From: Ectothiorhodospiraceae bacterium
GTDB taxonomy: Bacteria; Pseudomonadota; Gammaproteobacteria; Nitrococcales; Aquisalimonadaceae
Length of the DNA stretch: 34,668 bases
Direction of reading: 5' to 3'
NCBI GenBank assembly: GCA_007134055.1
Contig: SLLM01000376.1
Span: 1 to 34,668 of the forward strand
A model generated the notes under the pieces. The model was not told the origin of the DNA. It saw only the letters and a list, made by a program, of their open reading frames with translations, and searched no databases. Positions 12,182 through 20,151 of this stretch are shown here, in pieces. Position numbers and translations under genes: made by a program. The first letter of the stretch is position 1; every line of letters starts with the position of its first letter.

Positions 12182-12855
12182 GCCCGGGACCCGGATGAGA
12201 GATCGTCGGTCAGCGCACCCTGCTCCAGGGTGAGGCAACGGTGCCGTAACCGCCGGATCAGCGTCAGATCGTGACTGGCGATCAACGTGGTCACTCCGAC
12301 CTGATTGAACTGCTGGAACAGACCCATGATCTCCGCCGAAAGCTCCGGATCCAGATTGCCGGTGGGTTCGTCCGCCAGCAGGATCGGCGGCCGCGTGACC
12401 ACTGCCCGCGCGATACCCACCCGCTGCTGCTCGCCGCCGGAAAGGGTCACCGGGGAGGCGCGTTCCCGATTCAGCAGTCCGACCTTGTCGAGGGCGGCGC
12501 GCACCCGGCGGGGAATATCCCGCGCGGACACACCGTTGATGACCAGGGGCAGGGCGACGTTGTCGAACACCGACCGGTCCGGCAGCAGCCGGTGATCCTG
12601 GAAGATCATGCCGATGCGCCGGCGCAGGACAGGGATTCGGCGGCGTCCTACCCGATCGAGATCCACCCCCGCCACGGTGATGCGCCCGGAGGTCGGACGT
12701 TCGAGGAGCGGGATCAAACGCAGCACCGTACTCTTCCCGGCCCCGGAATGACCGGTCAGGAACACCAGCTCGCCGCGGCCGACCTGGAAATCCAGCCGCC
12801 GCAACGCGTCATGGCCGCCCGGGTAGCGCTTGCTGACACCCTGGAAACGGATCAT
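12178..12855 (-). CDS. ftsE: Cell division ABC transporter ATP-binding protein FtsE
   Basis: A 225-aa ABC ATPase that partners FtsX at the division septum. Walker A is GHSGAGKST, the Q-loop is [11 protein letters not shown], the signature is [14 protein letters not shown], Walker B is [13 protein letters not shown] and the switch His is in ASHD. The family usually begins MIxFxxVSKxY, which favours the ATG at 12855; a GTG at 12885, four bases after the ftsY stop, would add ten residues and cannot be excluded. The ribosome site for 12855 is poor because the purine run touches the start codon. Confidence 0.95.
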   Translation of the reverse strand: MIRFQGVSKRYPGGHDALRRLDFQVGRGELVFLTGHSGAGKSTVLRLIPLLERPTSGRITVAGVDLDRVGRRRIPVLRRRIGMIFQDHRLLPDRSVFDNVALPLVINGVSARDIPRRVRAALDKVGLLNRERASPVTLSGGEQQRVGIARAVVTRPPILLADEPTGNLDPELSAEIMGLFQQFNQVGVTTLIASHDLTLIRRLRHRCLTLEQGALTDDLSSGSRA

Positions 12856-12889
12856 CTCCCGGGGCCCCGGGAGCGCCGGCAACACCCGG

Positions 12890-13879
12890 TCACTCTATCG
12901 CCATCTCCGATCCGAGAAGAGCATCGACAAACTCCTCCGCCTGGAAGGGCCGCAGGTCCTCGGGACTCTCGCCGACACCGATGAAGCGGATGGGCAGGCC
13001 GAGTTGCTGCGCGATGGCGAATATCACGCCGCCCTTGGCGGTGCCATCCAGCTTCGTCAGCACGAGGCCGGAGACGCCGATGGCCTCGTGGAAATGCTTC
13101 GCCTGGGAGAGGGCATTCTGTCCGGTGCTGGCATCCAGTACCAGCAGGGTCTCGTGCGGGGCGCTGTCGTCCAGCTTGGCGAGCACCCGCTTCACCTTCC
13201 TGAGCTCGTCCATGAGGTTGTGCTGCGTGTGCAGCCGGCCGGCGGTATCGGCGACCAGCACGTCCATCCCTCGCGCCCGGGCAGCCTGCAGGGAATCGTA
13301 GATGACAGAAGCGGAATCGGCGCCGGTATGCTGGGCAATCACCGGCAGCCCGGTCCGCTCCCCCCAGCGTTGCAGCTGTTCCACCGCGGCGGCCCGGAAG
13401 GTATCGCCGGCGGCCAGCATTACCTTGTTCCCCTCATCCTTCCAGCGACTGGCGAGCTTGCCGATGGTAGTGGTCTTGCCGACCCCGTTGACCCCCACGG
13501 TGAGCACCACGAACGGCGGCGGGTCGTGGTGCGGTACCAGCGGTGCCTCGCATGGTGCGAGAATCGCCAGCATATCCTCCCGCAGCGCACCCATGAGCGC
13601 CTCCATGTCCGCGAGTTCCCTGCGTCGCAGCCGGGCGGTGATCCCCTCTATGATCCGGGTGGTGGCCTCAACCCCGACATCCGCCAGGAGCAGGCGCGTT
13701 TCGAGCTCCTCCAGCAGGTCGTCGTCGATGGACTTGCGCCCCAGGAAGGCATTCGCCAATCCTTCCGTGAGGCCGCTGCGGGTTCGGCCGAGACGCTCCC
13801 GGAGCCGTGTCAGAAGGCCGGAACGGGGTTTCTCCCCGGCAGCGGACTGCGCGCCGGAACGTTTCCTGAAACCTAGCAT
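12890..13879 (-). CDS. ftsY: Signal recognition particle receptor FtsY
   Basis: A 329-aa SRP receptor GTPase that docks ribosome-nascent chains at the membrane. It has a short basic N-terminus, the N domain (GLTEGLANAFLGRKSIDDDLLEELETRLLLADVG) and the G domain with GVNGVGKTTT, DTFRAAA, DTAGR, TKLDGTAKGG and a C-terminal GVGESPEDLRPF. The long acidic A domain seen in E. coli is missing, as in many species. The ATG at 13879 gives MLGFRKR; an in-frame GTG at 13894 is an alternative, and neither has a strong ribosome site. It heads the ftsY-ftsE-ftsX block and is divergent from the M16 peptidase gene. Confidence 0.95.
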   Translation of the reverse strand: MLGFRKRSGAQSAAGEKPRSGLLTRLRERLGRTRSGLTEGLANAFLGRKSIDDDLLEELETRLLLADVGVEATTRIIEGITARLRRRELADMEALMGALREDMLAILAPCEAPLVPHHDPPPFVVLTVGVNGVGKTTTIGKLASRWKDEGNKVMLAAGDTFRAAAVEQLQRWGERTGLPVIAQHTGADSASVIYDSLQAARARGMDVLVADTAGRLHTQHNLMDELRKVKRVLAKLDDSAPHETLLVLDASTGQNALSQAKHFHEAIGVSGLVLTKLDGTAKGGVIFAIAQQLGLPIRFIGVGESPEDLRPFQAEEFVDALLGSEMAIE

Positions 13880-13907
13880 GTACGCTGTGGTCACTAGTCG
13901 CTGTAAG

Positions 13908-13935
13908 GTTCGCGTATCCTACCATTGTCGCGAAC
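13908..13935. promoter_or_regulatory. Dyad in the ftsY / M16 peptidase divergent region
   Basis: GTTCGCG, 14 bases, CGCGAAC: a perfect 7-bp inverted repeat in the 107-bp intergenic region between the divergent ftsY and M16 genes. The position suggests an operator for one or both promoters. No known regulator matches by eye. Confidence 0.35.
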
Positions 13936-13986
13936 AGCACTGTACAAGGCGAGATCATGTCCCATCCCCGGAGGAGCAGCCCGCGA

Positions 13987-15402
13987 ATGCCCATGAGAAC
14001 TATCGTTGCGATCCTGCTTGCTGCCGCCCTGGGCCTGCTCACCGCAGCCACGGCGCACCCTTCTTCCCCCGCCGTACACGAGTACGAACTGGACAACGGC
14101 ATGCGTGTTCTCGTGCGGCCCGACCACCGGGCGGAAGTCGTGGTCAGCCAGCTCTGGTTTCCGGTTGGCTCAAGCCACGAACGCCCAAGCCTGACCGGCA
14201 TCTCCCATGCCCTGGAGCACATGATGTTCAAGGGCACGGAAGAACGGGAAACCGGGGAGTTCTCCCGCACCATCACCCGCGAGGGCGGGAGACTGAACGC
14301 CTTCACCGGACGCGACTTCACCGCCTACCATGAGCAATTGCGCGCCGACCGGCTGCAGGTGGCCCTGGAACTCGAGGCCGACCGCCTGGCAAACATCATC
14401 TTCGACGATGAGGAGTTCGCGAACGAGATGGAGGTAATCCGGGAAGAGCGCCGGCAGGTTGTGGACAACAGCCCGGTCCGGGTGGCCCACGAACGCTTTC
14501 ATGCCCTCGCATGGCAGACACATCCCTATCGCCACCCGATCCTCGGCTGGCCATCCGACCTCGATCACATGACGGTAGACGACATACGCCACTGGCACGA
14601 ACAGTGGTACGGCGTCAACAATGCCATCCTGGTGGTCGTGGGGGCGGTGGAGCCGGATGCTGTCCACGCCCTGGCGGTCGAGCATTTCGGCCCGCTGGAA
14701 CCGCGGGAGGCACCATCCGTGCGGGAGCTGCGCGAGATCGAACCACTGGGGGAGCGCCGCGGCGTGGTCCACCAGCCGCGGGCGACCCCATACCTGGTGA
14801 TGGGCTGGCAGGTGCCATCCCGGGCCAGCGCCGAGGATCCCGCGCAGAGCTACGCGCTCAGCCTGCTCGCCCGCATTCTCGATGGCGGCAGGAGTGCGCG
14901 GTTGGCGGAACGCGTCATCCGGGGCACGGACATCGCCGCCAGCGCCGGTGCTTCCTACAACGCCATCAACCGTCTGGACACGCTCTTCTACCTGGATGGC
15001 CGGCCCGCACCGGACGCCGACCTGGATGCTCTCGAAGAGGTGCTCCGGCAGGAGATCCGGCGCATTGTCGACGAAGGTGTTTCCCGCGAGGAACTCGACC
15101 GTGCCCGGGTACAGGCCCGCGCGGACCAGGTCTACCGGCTGGACTCCCTGTTCGCCCAGGGGATGGAGATCGGACTACTGGAAACCACGGGCATTGGTTG
15201 GCAGGCAATGGACGAATTCGAGGAAGCGCTGGACCGGGTCACCCCCGAAGATGTCCAGGCAGTGGCGGAGGAATACCTCCGCGACGACCGCATCACCGTC
15301 GTGCACCTGCTGCCGGAAGACAATGGCACGCCCGCGCCGGATGCCCGGGGCACGCCGGGCGGCGCCACGGACCCGGCCACCGAGACGCCCTACGCCCGTT
15401 AG
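13987..15402 (+). CDS. Secreted M16 family zinc metallopeptidase (catalytic subunit)
   Basis: A 471-aa pitrilysin-like peptidase with a signal peptide (about residues 1-23, ending in ATA), so it acts in the periplasm. The inverted zinc motif HALEH (residues 74-78) is intact. The third ligand should be in the EVIREERRQ segment about 76 residues later. A second M16 half-domain follows (from about residue 210), with NRLDTLFYLDGRPAP and the C-terminal TPEDVQAVAEEYL. The start at 13987 follows GGAGGAGC at a suitable distance; an ATG at 13957 would place basic residues before the signal. The next gene encodes a non-catalytic M16 partner. Paired M16 genes between ftsY and rsmD also occur in Pseudomonas. 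Substrates are unknown. Confidence 0.93.
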   Translation: MPMRTIVAILLAAALGLLTAATAHPSSPAVHEYELDNGMRVLVRPDHRAEVVVSQLWFPVGSSHERPSLTGISHALEHMMFKGTEERETGEFSRTITREGGRLNAFTGRDFTAYHEQLRADRLQVALELEADRLANIIFDDEEFANEMEVIREERRQVVDNSPVRVAHERFHALAWQTHPYRHPILGWPSDLDHMTVDDIRHWHEQWYGVNNAILVVVGAVEPDAVHALAVEHFGPLEPREAPSVRELREIEPLGERRGVVHQPRATPYLVMGWQVPSRASAEDPAQSYALSLLARILDGGRSARLAERVIRGTDIAASAGASYNAINRLDTLFYLDGRPAPDADLDALEEVLRQEIRRIVDEGVSREELDRARVQARADQVYRLDSLFAQGMEIGLLETTGIGWQAMDEFEEALDRVTPEDVQAVAEEYLRDDRITVVHLLPEDNGTPAPDARGTPGGATDPATETPYAR

Positions 15403-15589
15403 CAGGCTGCTGACGTTCCGGTTCCGGCAGCCAGCCACGGCGGCACACGGATGTACCGCACATCGATCGGCCACGCAGGTGACTGATCCATCGAGCGCGC
15501 CGCGGACATGCGCCGCGGCGCAGCGAGCTGAAGGACGGCCAGGATGGCCTTCTCGGCAACCTGTTTGAGCCCCATAGGCAGCGACGATC
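15403..15589. other. Spacer between the two M16 genes with a GC hairpin
   Basis: No coding sequence is evident. It contains a perfect 9-bp stem, GCGCCGCGG and CCGCGGCGC with a 7-nt loop (15497-15521), not followed by a T tract. It may slow transcription between the two peptidase genes, or be incidental to the GC content. A weaker inverted repeat lies at about 15531-15553. Confidence 0.4.
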
Positions 15590-16930
15590 ATGACCAGCAA
15601 AGTCCCATACAGCGTGTTGTTCGCCTCCCTGCTTCTGCTCGGAGCAACGCCCGGAATCGCGACTGCAGGCAGCAGCCCCGAAATACAGCAATGGACCACG
15701 GATCACGGCCTGGACGTCTACTTTGTCCGCAGCGACGCATTGCCGATGGTTGACCTCACGCTTACCTTTGATGCCGGCAGCGCCAGGGATGGCGACCTTC
15801 CGGGACTCGCCCGAATGACCAGCAACATGCTGAGTGAGGGTGCGGGCGGCGATTCCGCCGGAGACATTGCACGCTCCTTCGAGGACCGTGGCGCGCGCTT
15901 CTCCACCAGTAGCGGACGGGACAATGCCCAGGTCAGCCTGCGCAGCCTCAACGCGCCGGCGACGCTGAGCCGCTCCGTGGACATCCTCACCAAGGTGGTG
16001 AGTCGCCCCGACTTCCCGGAGGATGCGCTGCAGAGGGAACGCCGGCGCATGCTGGTGGCGCTGCGCAATGCCGAACGCAACCCCGGCGCGGTCGCCCAGC
16101 GCGTGCTCTGGCAGGCCCTCTACGGCGAGCATCCCTACGCCTCCCCTCCCGATGGCAGCGAAGAGTCGCTACAGGCCATCGAACGGGACGACCTGGTTGC
16201 ATTCCACCACCGCTACTACGTCCGGGAGAATGGCCTGCTCACGGTGGTCGGGGACCTCAGCCGGGCAGAGGCCGAACAGATCGCGCTCCACCTGGGGGAG
16301 TCCCTTGCGGCCGGCGCGGCGGCACCGCCGCTGCCCGACGCCCCCGAAGAGGTCGAAAGCGAGGAGATCCGCATCACGATGCCGGCCAGCCAGACCGTGA
16401 TCCTGGCCGGTCAGCCAGGATACGCCCGCGGTGACGACGCACATTTCGCCCTCTACGTCGGCAACCACATCCTCGGCGGCGGCGGGCTGGTGTCCCGCCT
16501 GGGGATAGCGATGCGCGAGGATCGGGGGCTGTCCTACGGCGTCTCCAGCGGCTTCCGGCCGATGGCTGCGGCCGGCCCCTTCATGGTCCGCACACAGGTG
16601 CGCACCGACCGCACCGACGAAGCACTGGAGGTGCTGCGGGATAACCTGCATGCAATCCGCGACGACGGCCCCGACCCGCAGGAACTCGACGACGCCCTGC
16701 GCCACATCACCGGGAGTTTCCCACTGAACCTGGACAGCAACAGCAAGATCGCCGGCTTTGTCTCCACCATTGCCTTCTACGATCTGCCGCTGGATTACCT
16801 TGATACGTTCACCGACCGCGTCAATGCCGTGACGGCCGCGGACGTGCGCGAAGCCTTCCAGGCGCGTCTGGACCCGGAGCGGATGGTCACTGTCCTAGTC
16901 GGGCCCGACACAGAGGATGCGAGCAACTGA
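15590..16930 (+). CDS. M16 family peptidase-like protein, non-catalytic partner
   Basis: A 446-aa exported protein with a signal peptide (about residues 1-26). The M16 fold is recognisable from VDLTLTFDAGSARDGDLPGLARMTSNMLSEG, HPYASPPDG, YYVRENGLLTVVGDL and EDRGLSYGVSSGF. Where active relatives have HxxEH, this protein has GLARM, so it cannot bind the catalytic zinc in the usual way. The conserved Arg and Tyr of the EDRGLSYG segment, which act on substrate in the partner subunit of heterodimeric M16 enzymes, are kept. I infer that it forms a heterodimer with the 13987 product. Its stop codon overlaps the likely start of rsmD. Confidence 0.93.
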   Translation: MTSKVPYSVLFASLLLLGATPGIATAGSSPEIQQWTTDHGLDVYFVRSDALPMVDLTLTFDAGSARDGDLPGLARMTSNMLSEGAGGDSAGDIARSFEDRGARFSTSSGRDNAQVSLRSLNAPATLSRSVDILTKVVSRPDFPEDALQRERRRMLVALRNAERNPGAVAQRVLWQALYGEHPYASPPDGSEESLQAIERDDLVAFHHRYYVRENGLLTVVGDLSRAEAEQIALHLGESLAAGAAAPPLPDAPEEVESEEIRITMPASQTVILAGQPGYARGDDAHFALYVGNHILGGGGLVSRLGIAMREDRGLSYGVSSGFRPMAAAGPFMVRTQVRTDRTDEALEVLRDNLHAIRDDGPDPQELDDALRHITGSFPLNLDSNSKIAGFVSTIAFYDLPLDYLDTFTDRVNAVTAADVREAFQARLDPERMVTVLVGPDTEDASN

Positions 16931-17559
16931 ACCGCGGGCAGCCAGGCCGTCTGCGAATCATCGGTGGCCGCTGGCGCGGGCGGCGGATAACCATCCCCGA
17001 CTGCGACGGCCTGCGGCCCACCGGTGATCGCGTGCGGGAAACCCTGTTCAACTGGCTGCAGCCCAGCCTGCCCGGGGCCCGTTGCCTGGATCTTTTTGCC
17101 GGCACCGGAGCGCTGGGTTTCGAGGCGGTGTCCCGCGGAGCCGGCAGCGTGGTGCTGGTGGAGCGCTCCGCGCGGGTGGCCCACCGCCTGGACGAGATAA
17201 TCGCCAGGCTGCAGGCCGCCGACACCATCCGTGTCATCCGTGGTGACGCCCTGCAGTACCTGCGCGAGGCGGAGGAGCCCTTCGACGTGGTGTTTCTCGA
17301 CCCCCCTTTTCATGGCGACCTGCTGGCGCAAGCCTGCTCGATCCTGGGCGAACGGGAGTTGGTGCGCCCCGACGGGCTCATCTATCTGGAGACGCACCGA
17401 AGGGCGGCGTTTCCACCTCTGCCGGATACCTGGAACCTTGAGCGGCAGCGGGAGACGGGCCAGGTCCACTTCGCCCTGGCGCGTAACCACGGTGATGGTG
17501 GCCGGCGACAGGCGCCTTCTTCACCGGACGCTCCGGGCTTTGAATACGCGGGCACATAA
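16927..17559 (+). CDS. rsmD: 16S rRNA (guanine(966)-N2)-methyltransferase
   Basis: A SAM-dependent methyltransferase of about 210 aa that modifies G966 of 16S rRNA during small-subunit assembly. The N-terminal RIIGGRWRGRRI, LRPTGDRVRETLFNWL, the SAM loop LDLFAGTGALGFEAVSRGA and the catalytic FLDPPF are all present. The family's N-terminal block lies upstream of the first GTG (17032), yet no ATG, GTG or TTG occurs in this frame back to the stop at 16801-16803. The best start is CTG at 16927, overlapping the M16 stop (CTGA), with AGAGGA nine bases upstream. A C-terminal tail of about 25 residues is less conserved in appearance. The gene identity is secure; the start is inferred. Confidence 0.93.
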   Translation: MNRGQPGRLRIIGGRWRGRRITIPDCDGLRPTGDRVRETLFNWLQPSLPGARCLDLFAGTGALGFEAVSRGAGSVVLVERSARVAHRLDEIIARLQAADTIRVIRGDALQYLREAEEPFDVVFLDPPFHGDLLAQACSILGERELVRPDGLIYLETHRRAAFPPLPDTWNLERQRETGQVHFALARNHGDGGRRQAPSSPDAPGFEYAGT

Positions 17560-17572
17560 TGCTTTGATGTAG

Positions 17573-18112
<540 letters not shown>

Positions 18113-18140
18113 CAGTGGCGGCGCCGTGGCCCGCGGGACC

Positions 18141-18353
18141 TCATGCCCACTCGTCGATACGACCGCGCTCCGGGGAGGATGCCTCGTCACGGCGGCGACC
18201 CGGCTTCCGCCGCAGGGCCTCGTCCATCCCGGCGGAACGCTCCCTGGGGTTGAGGCCATGCCGGGCGTAGGGAACGGTGGGATGCACGGCCGCGGTCTCC
18301 ACGACCGGCCGGAACACCTCGCGATCCGGGGAATTGATGCGGATGTCGATCAC
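18141..18353 (-). CDS. Small Arg/Glu-rich protein of unknown function (70 aa)
   Basis: A 70-aa frame from a GTG at 18353 (VIDIRINSPDREVFRPVVET) to a TGA at 18141, with GGGAG about seven to nine bases upstream. I do not recognise it. The N-terminal half looks folded, with alternating hydrophobic residues. The C-terminal half (about residues 35-70) is highly charged (RERSAGMDEALRRKPGRRRD) and likely disordered. Third codon positions are nearly all G or C, like the neighbours, which supports translation. It converges on coaD (28-bp gap) and is divergent from mlaC. Chance openness in GC-rich DNA remains possible. Confidence 0.5.
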   Translation of the reverse strand: MIDIRINSPDREVFRPVVETAAVHPTVPYARHGLNPRERSAGMDEALRRKPGRRRDEASSPERGRIDEWA

Positions 18354-18507
18354 GGCACGCACTCCCGACGTCCTCTCAGGGTATGATTGCGTCCGGATTC
18401 CGGAATTGCAACCGGCCGCAATGGTGAATATCGTCCGGAGCGGAGCACTCTTGAATCGATGCGCGTGCCATACCCGGGTACGCGGCAATGCACGGAAGGT
18501 CTGCGCC

Positions 18508-19173
18508 ATGAAGAATATCTCGCCCCTGTTCGGATCAATGGTCCTTGTCCTGGCCCTGCTTGCCAATCCGGTCCAGGCCGGCAACGCCGGAGAACTGGAG
18601 CCGCCCCGGGAGATGATCGAAAGCGTCTTCGAGGAGGCGTTGAACGCCCTCGTGGAGAACCAGGATGCCATCCGCGAGCGCCCCCGCGTGGCCTTCGAAC
18701 TGATCGATGAGATCCTCTCCCCGCACGTGCACTACCCGCTGATGGGGCAGCTGATCCTGACGCGGGAATGGCGGGAGGCGTCGGAGGAACAGCGACGGGA
18801 ATTCCTGCAGACATTCCGCGAGTACATCATCCGCACCTACTCCAAGCTGCTCTCCGACAACGTCGACGAGGTGGTCCGGATGGTGGAACGGTCAGGCACC
18901 CTGATGGTGGTGCGCTCCGTGACGGAGCCGGATCAGCGCGGCCGTGTCACCGTGCGGACCCAGTTCCAGCTGGAAGACTCGCCGGTGCCGGTCCTCTATC
19001 GCCTCATTGCAACGGACAACGGCTGGCGCGTCTGGGACGTTGTCATCGAAAACATCAGCTTCGTCACCAATTACCGCGACGAATTCGAGAGCGAAATCCG
19101 CCGAGGTGGACTCGACGGCCTGATCCAGCGACTCCGGGAACGCAATGCCCGTGCCTGGGGCGAGCAGGACTGA
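18508..19173 (+). CDS. mlaC: MlaC/Ttg2D family periplasmic phospholipid-binding protein
   Basis: A 221-aa exported protein with a signal peptide ending at PVQA (about residue 24). The mature part matches the MlaC/toluene-tolerance Ttg2 family: FELIDEILSPHVHYPLMGQLIL, REFLQTFREYIIRTYSKLL, VRTQFQLEDSPVPVLYRL, WRVWDVVIENISFVTNYRDEFESEI and a final GLDGLIQRLRERN. MlaC proteins ferry phospholipids between outer-membrane MlaA and the inner-membrane MlaFEDB transporter. Here no mlaFED gene is adjacent, so it is an orphan copy; the related hopanoid protein HpnM is an alternative name. The ATG at 18508 follows GGAAGG. The stop is two bases before the next lipoprotein gene, suggesting coupling. Confidence 0.9.
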   Translation: MKNISPLFGSMVLVLALLANPVQAGNAGELEPPREMIESVFEEALNALVENQDAIRERPRVAFELIDEILSPHVHYPLMGQLILTREWREASEEQRREFLQTFREYIIRTYSKLLSDNVDEVVRMVERSGTLMVVRSVTEPDQRGRVTVRTQFQLEDSPVPVLYRLIATDNGWRVWDVVIENISFVTNYRDEFESEIRRGGLDGLIQRLRERNARAWGEQD

Positions 19174-19175
19174 AC

Positions 19176-19811
19176 GTGCCCGCCCGCCCGCTGCAATTGG
19201 CACTGCTCTGCGGGCTCGCCCTGATCATGCTCAGCGGCTGCGCCAACCGTCCTCCGGAGCGGACGGACAACCTGTGCGAGATATTCGACCACCAGCCCCG
19301 CTGGTACGACTATGCCCGGGAATCGAAGGAGCGCTGGGGTACACCGATCCCCATCCAGATGGCCTTCATCAACCAGGAGTCGACCTTCCGCCATGACGCC
19401 CGCCCGCCCAGGACACGACTCCTGGGATTCATCCCATGGCGGCGCCCGTCGACGGCCTATGGATATGCCCAGGCCCAGAATCCGGTATGGAGCGAATACA
19501 TGGAAGACGAGGGCAGCCTGTTCGCGCGACGCACGCACATGAAGCACGCACTGGATTTCGTCGGCTGGTATAACCATCGCACCCACGAGCGCCTCGGAAT
19601 CTCGAAGCACAATGCAGAACATCTGTACTACGCCTACCATGAGGGGCACACTGGATACCGGCGCGGCAACCACCGGAACAAGCCGGTTGTTCTGCGGGCT
19701 GCGCAACGGGTAGAGCGGCACGCGCGTAACTACCGGGAGCAACTCGCCGGATGCGAGGCGCGGTTCCAGTGCCGGCGGTTCTGGCAGATCGGCCCGTTCT
19801 GTGATGCCTGA
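19176..19811 (+). CDS. Lytic transglycosylase-like (SLT) lipoprotein
   Basis: A 211-aa lipoprotein from a GTG at 19176 with an AGGA ribosome site; its signal peptide ends in the lipobox LSGC (Cys about residue 22). The mature protein contains MAFINQESTFRHDARPP, whose Glu is the likely catalytic acid of the lysozyme-like SLT fold. It also has STAYGYAQAQ and a C-terminal AYHEGHTGYRRG, the pattern of transglycosylase-domain proteins that cleave peptidoglycan. Four cysteines lie near the C-terminus or the start of the mature chain (CEIF, CEARFQCRRF, FCDA) and might form disulfides. It directly follows mlaC with a two-base gap, so the two are probably one transcript. Confidence 0.85.
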   Translation: MPARPLQLALLCGLALIMLSGCANRPPERTDNLCEIFDHQPRWYDYARESKERWGTPIPIQMAFINQESTFRHDARPPRTRLLGFIPWRRPSTAYGYAQAQNPVWSEYMEDEGSLFARRTHMKHALDFVGWYNHRTHERLGISKHNAEHLYYAYHEGHTGYRRGNHRNKPVVLRAAQRVERHARNYREQLAGCEARFQCRRFWQIGPFCDA

Positions 19812-19824
19812 ACCATGACAAGCC

Positions 19825-19852
19825 AAAAAAAACCCCCGGCTAGCGCCGGGGG
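19825..19852 (-). terminator. Intrinsic terminator on the minus strand
   Basis: Read on the minus strand, the stem GCCCCCGGC.../...GCCGGGGG core (8 bp, CCCCCGGC with GCCGGGGG, 4-nt loop, 19833-19852) is followed at once by eight T residues (19832-19825). This is a strong intrinsic terminator for minus-strand transcripts only; on the plus strand the tract precedes the stem. The nearest minus-strand gene ends 490 bp away, so it probably ends a separate short transcript. Confidence 0.85.
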
Positions 19853-19986
19853 CAAGACTTACGCGCCAGGGTGGGCAGACGCGTTTGCTAGAGAGTGCCG
19901 GCCGGCAGACCGGGGGGGATGGCCCGCCGGAGACAGCTCTCGTGGCCCTTGTGGCCCAGGCCGGAAGCCGGCCCGCCAAAGGGCTG
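19825..19986 (-). ncRNA. Putative sigma-54-dependent small RNA (about 160 nt)
   Basis: Bounded by a sigma-54-like promoter (19997-20012) and a strong minus-strand terminator, this interval has no convincing open frame. It is rich in self-complementary segments, such as GGCCGG-CTT-CCGGCC and the palindrome TGCCGGCCGGCA. The transcript would start near 19986 and end in the U tract. It does not resemble 6S, tmRNA, 4.5S or RNase P RNA by eye, and lacks the A-rich Hfq-titrating repeats of CrcZ. Existence is inferred from promoter plus terminator; function is unknown. Confidence 0.5.
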
Positions 19987-19996
19987 GAAAATTGTT

Positions 19997-20012
19997 TGCA
20001 TGGACCGTGCCA
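19997..20012 (-). promoter_or_regulatory. Sigma-54 (RpoN) type promoter
   Basis: On the minus strand TGGCACGGTCCATGCA matches the RpoN consensus TGGCACG-N4-TTGCA at 11 of 12 specified positions, with exact GG-N10-GC spacing of the -24 and -12 elements. It points toward the terminator at 19825 and lies just downstream of a cluster of repeated boxes suitable for an enhancer-binding protein. Confidence 0.55.
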
Positions 20013-20016
20013 TGCT

Positions 20017-20115
20017 GTTCCAACCCTGTTATGTATGCAGTCTATGACAACCGTTCCAGAAATGGAACACCCTGTTTGTTCCCCTTTGACGACAGACCCC
20101 GTCCGAAATGGAATA
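20017..20115. promoter_or_regulatory. Cluster of GTTCC/GGAAC boxes, possible enhancer-binding sites
   Basis: GTTCCA at 20017-20022, a perfect palindrome GTTCCA-GAAA-TGGAAC at 20053-20068, GTTCC at 20078-20082 and a second copy of GAAATGGAA at 20105-20113 (46 bp from the first) occur within 100 bp. They lie immediately upstream of the sigma-54-like promoter, where activator sites of RpoN-dependent genes are expected. The cognate regulator is unknown. Confidence 0.4.
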
Positions 20116-20120
20116 AAATT

Positions 20121-20151
20121 ATTATACCTCAATATGTTACGTAATAATCAA
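20121..20151 (-). promoter_or_regulatory. Possible sigma-70 promoter, minus strand
   Basis: TTGATT (20151-20146), 19 bp, and a perfect TATAAT (20126-20121) in a locally AT-rich patch. The spacer is longer than ideal. If active it would give a longer, roughly 290-nt minus-strand transcript ending at the same terminator. A DnaA-box-like TTATCCACA lies nearby at 20250-20258, but it is single. Confidence 0.35.

Noticed and set aside
19825-19852. Terminator for the plus-strand mlaC-lipoprotein transcript
   Set aside because: On the plus strand the homopolymer tract is A residues before the stem and no T tract follows, so orientation favours the minus strand.
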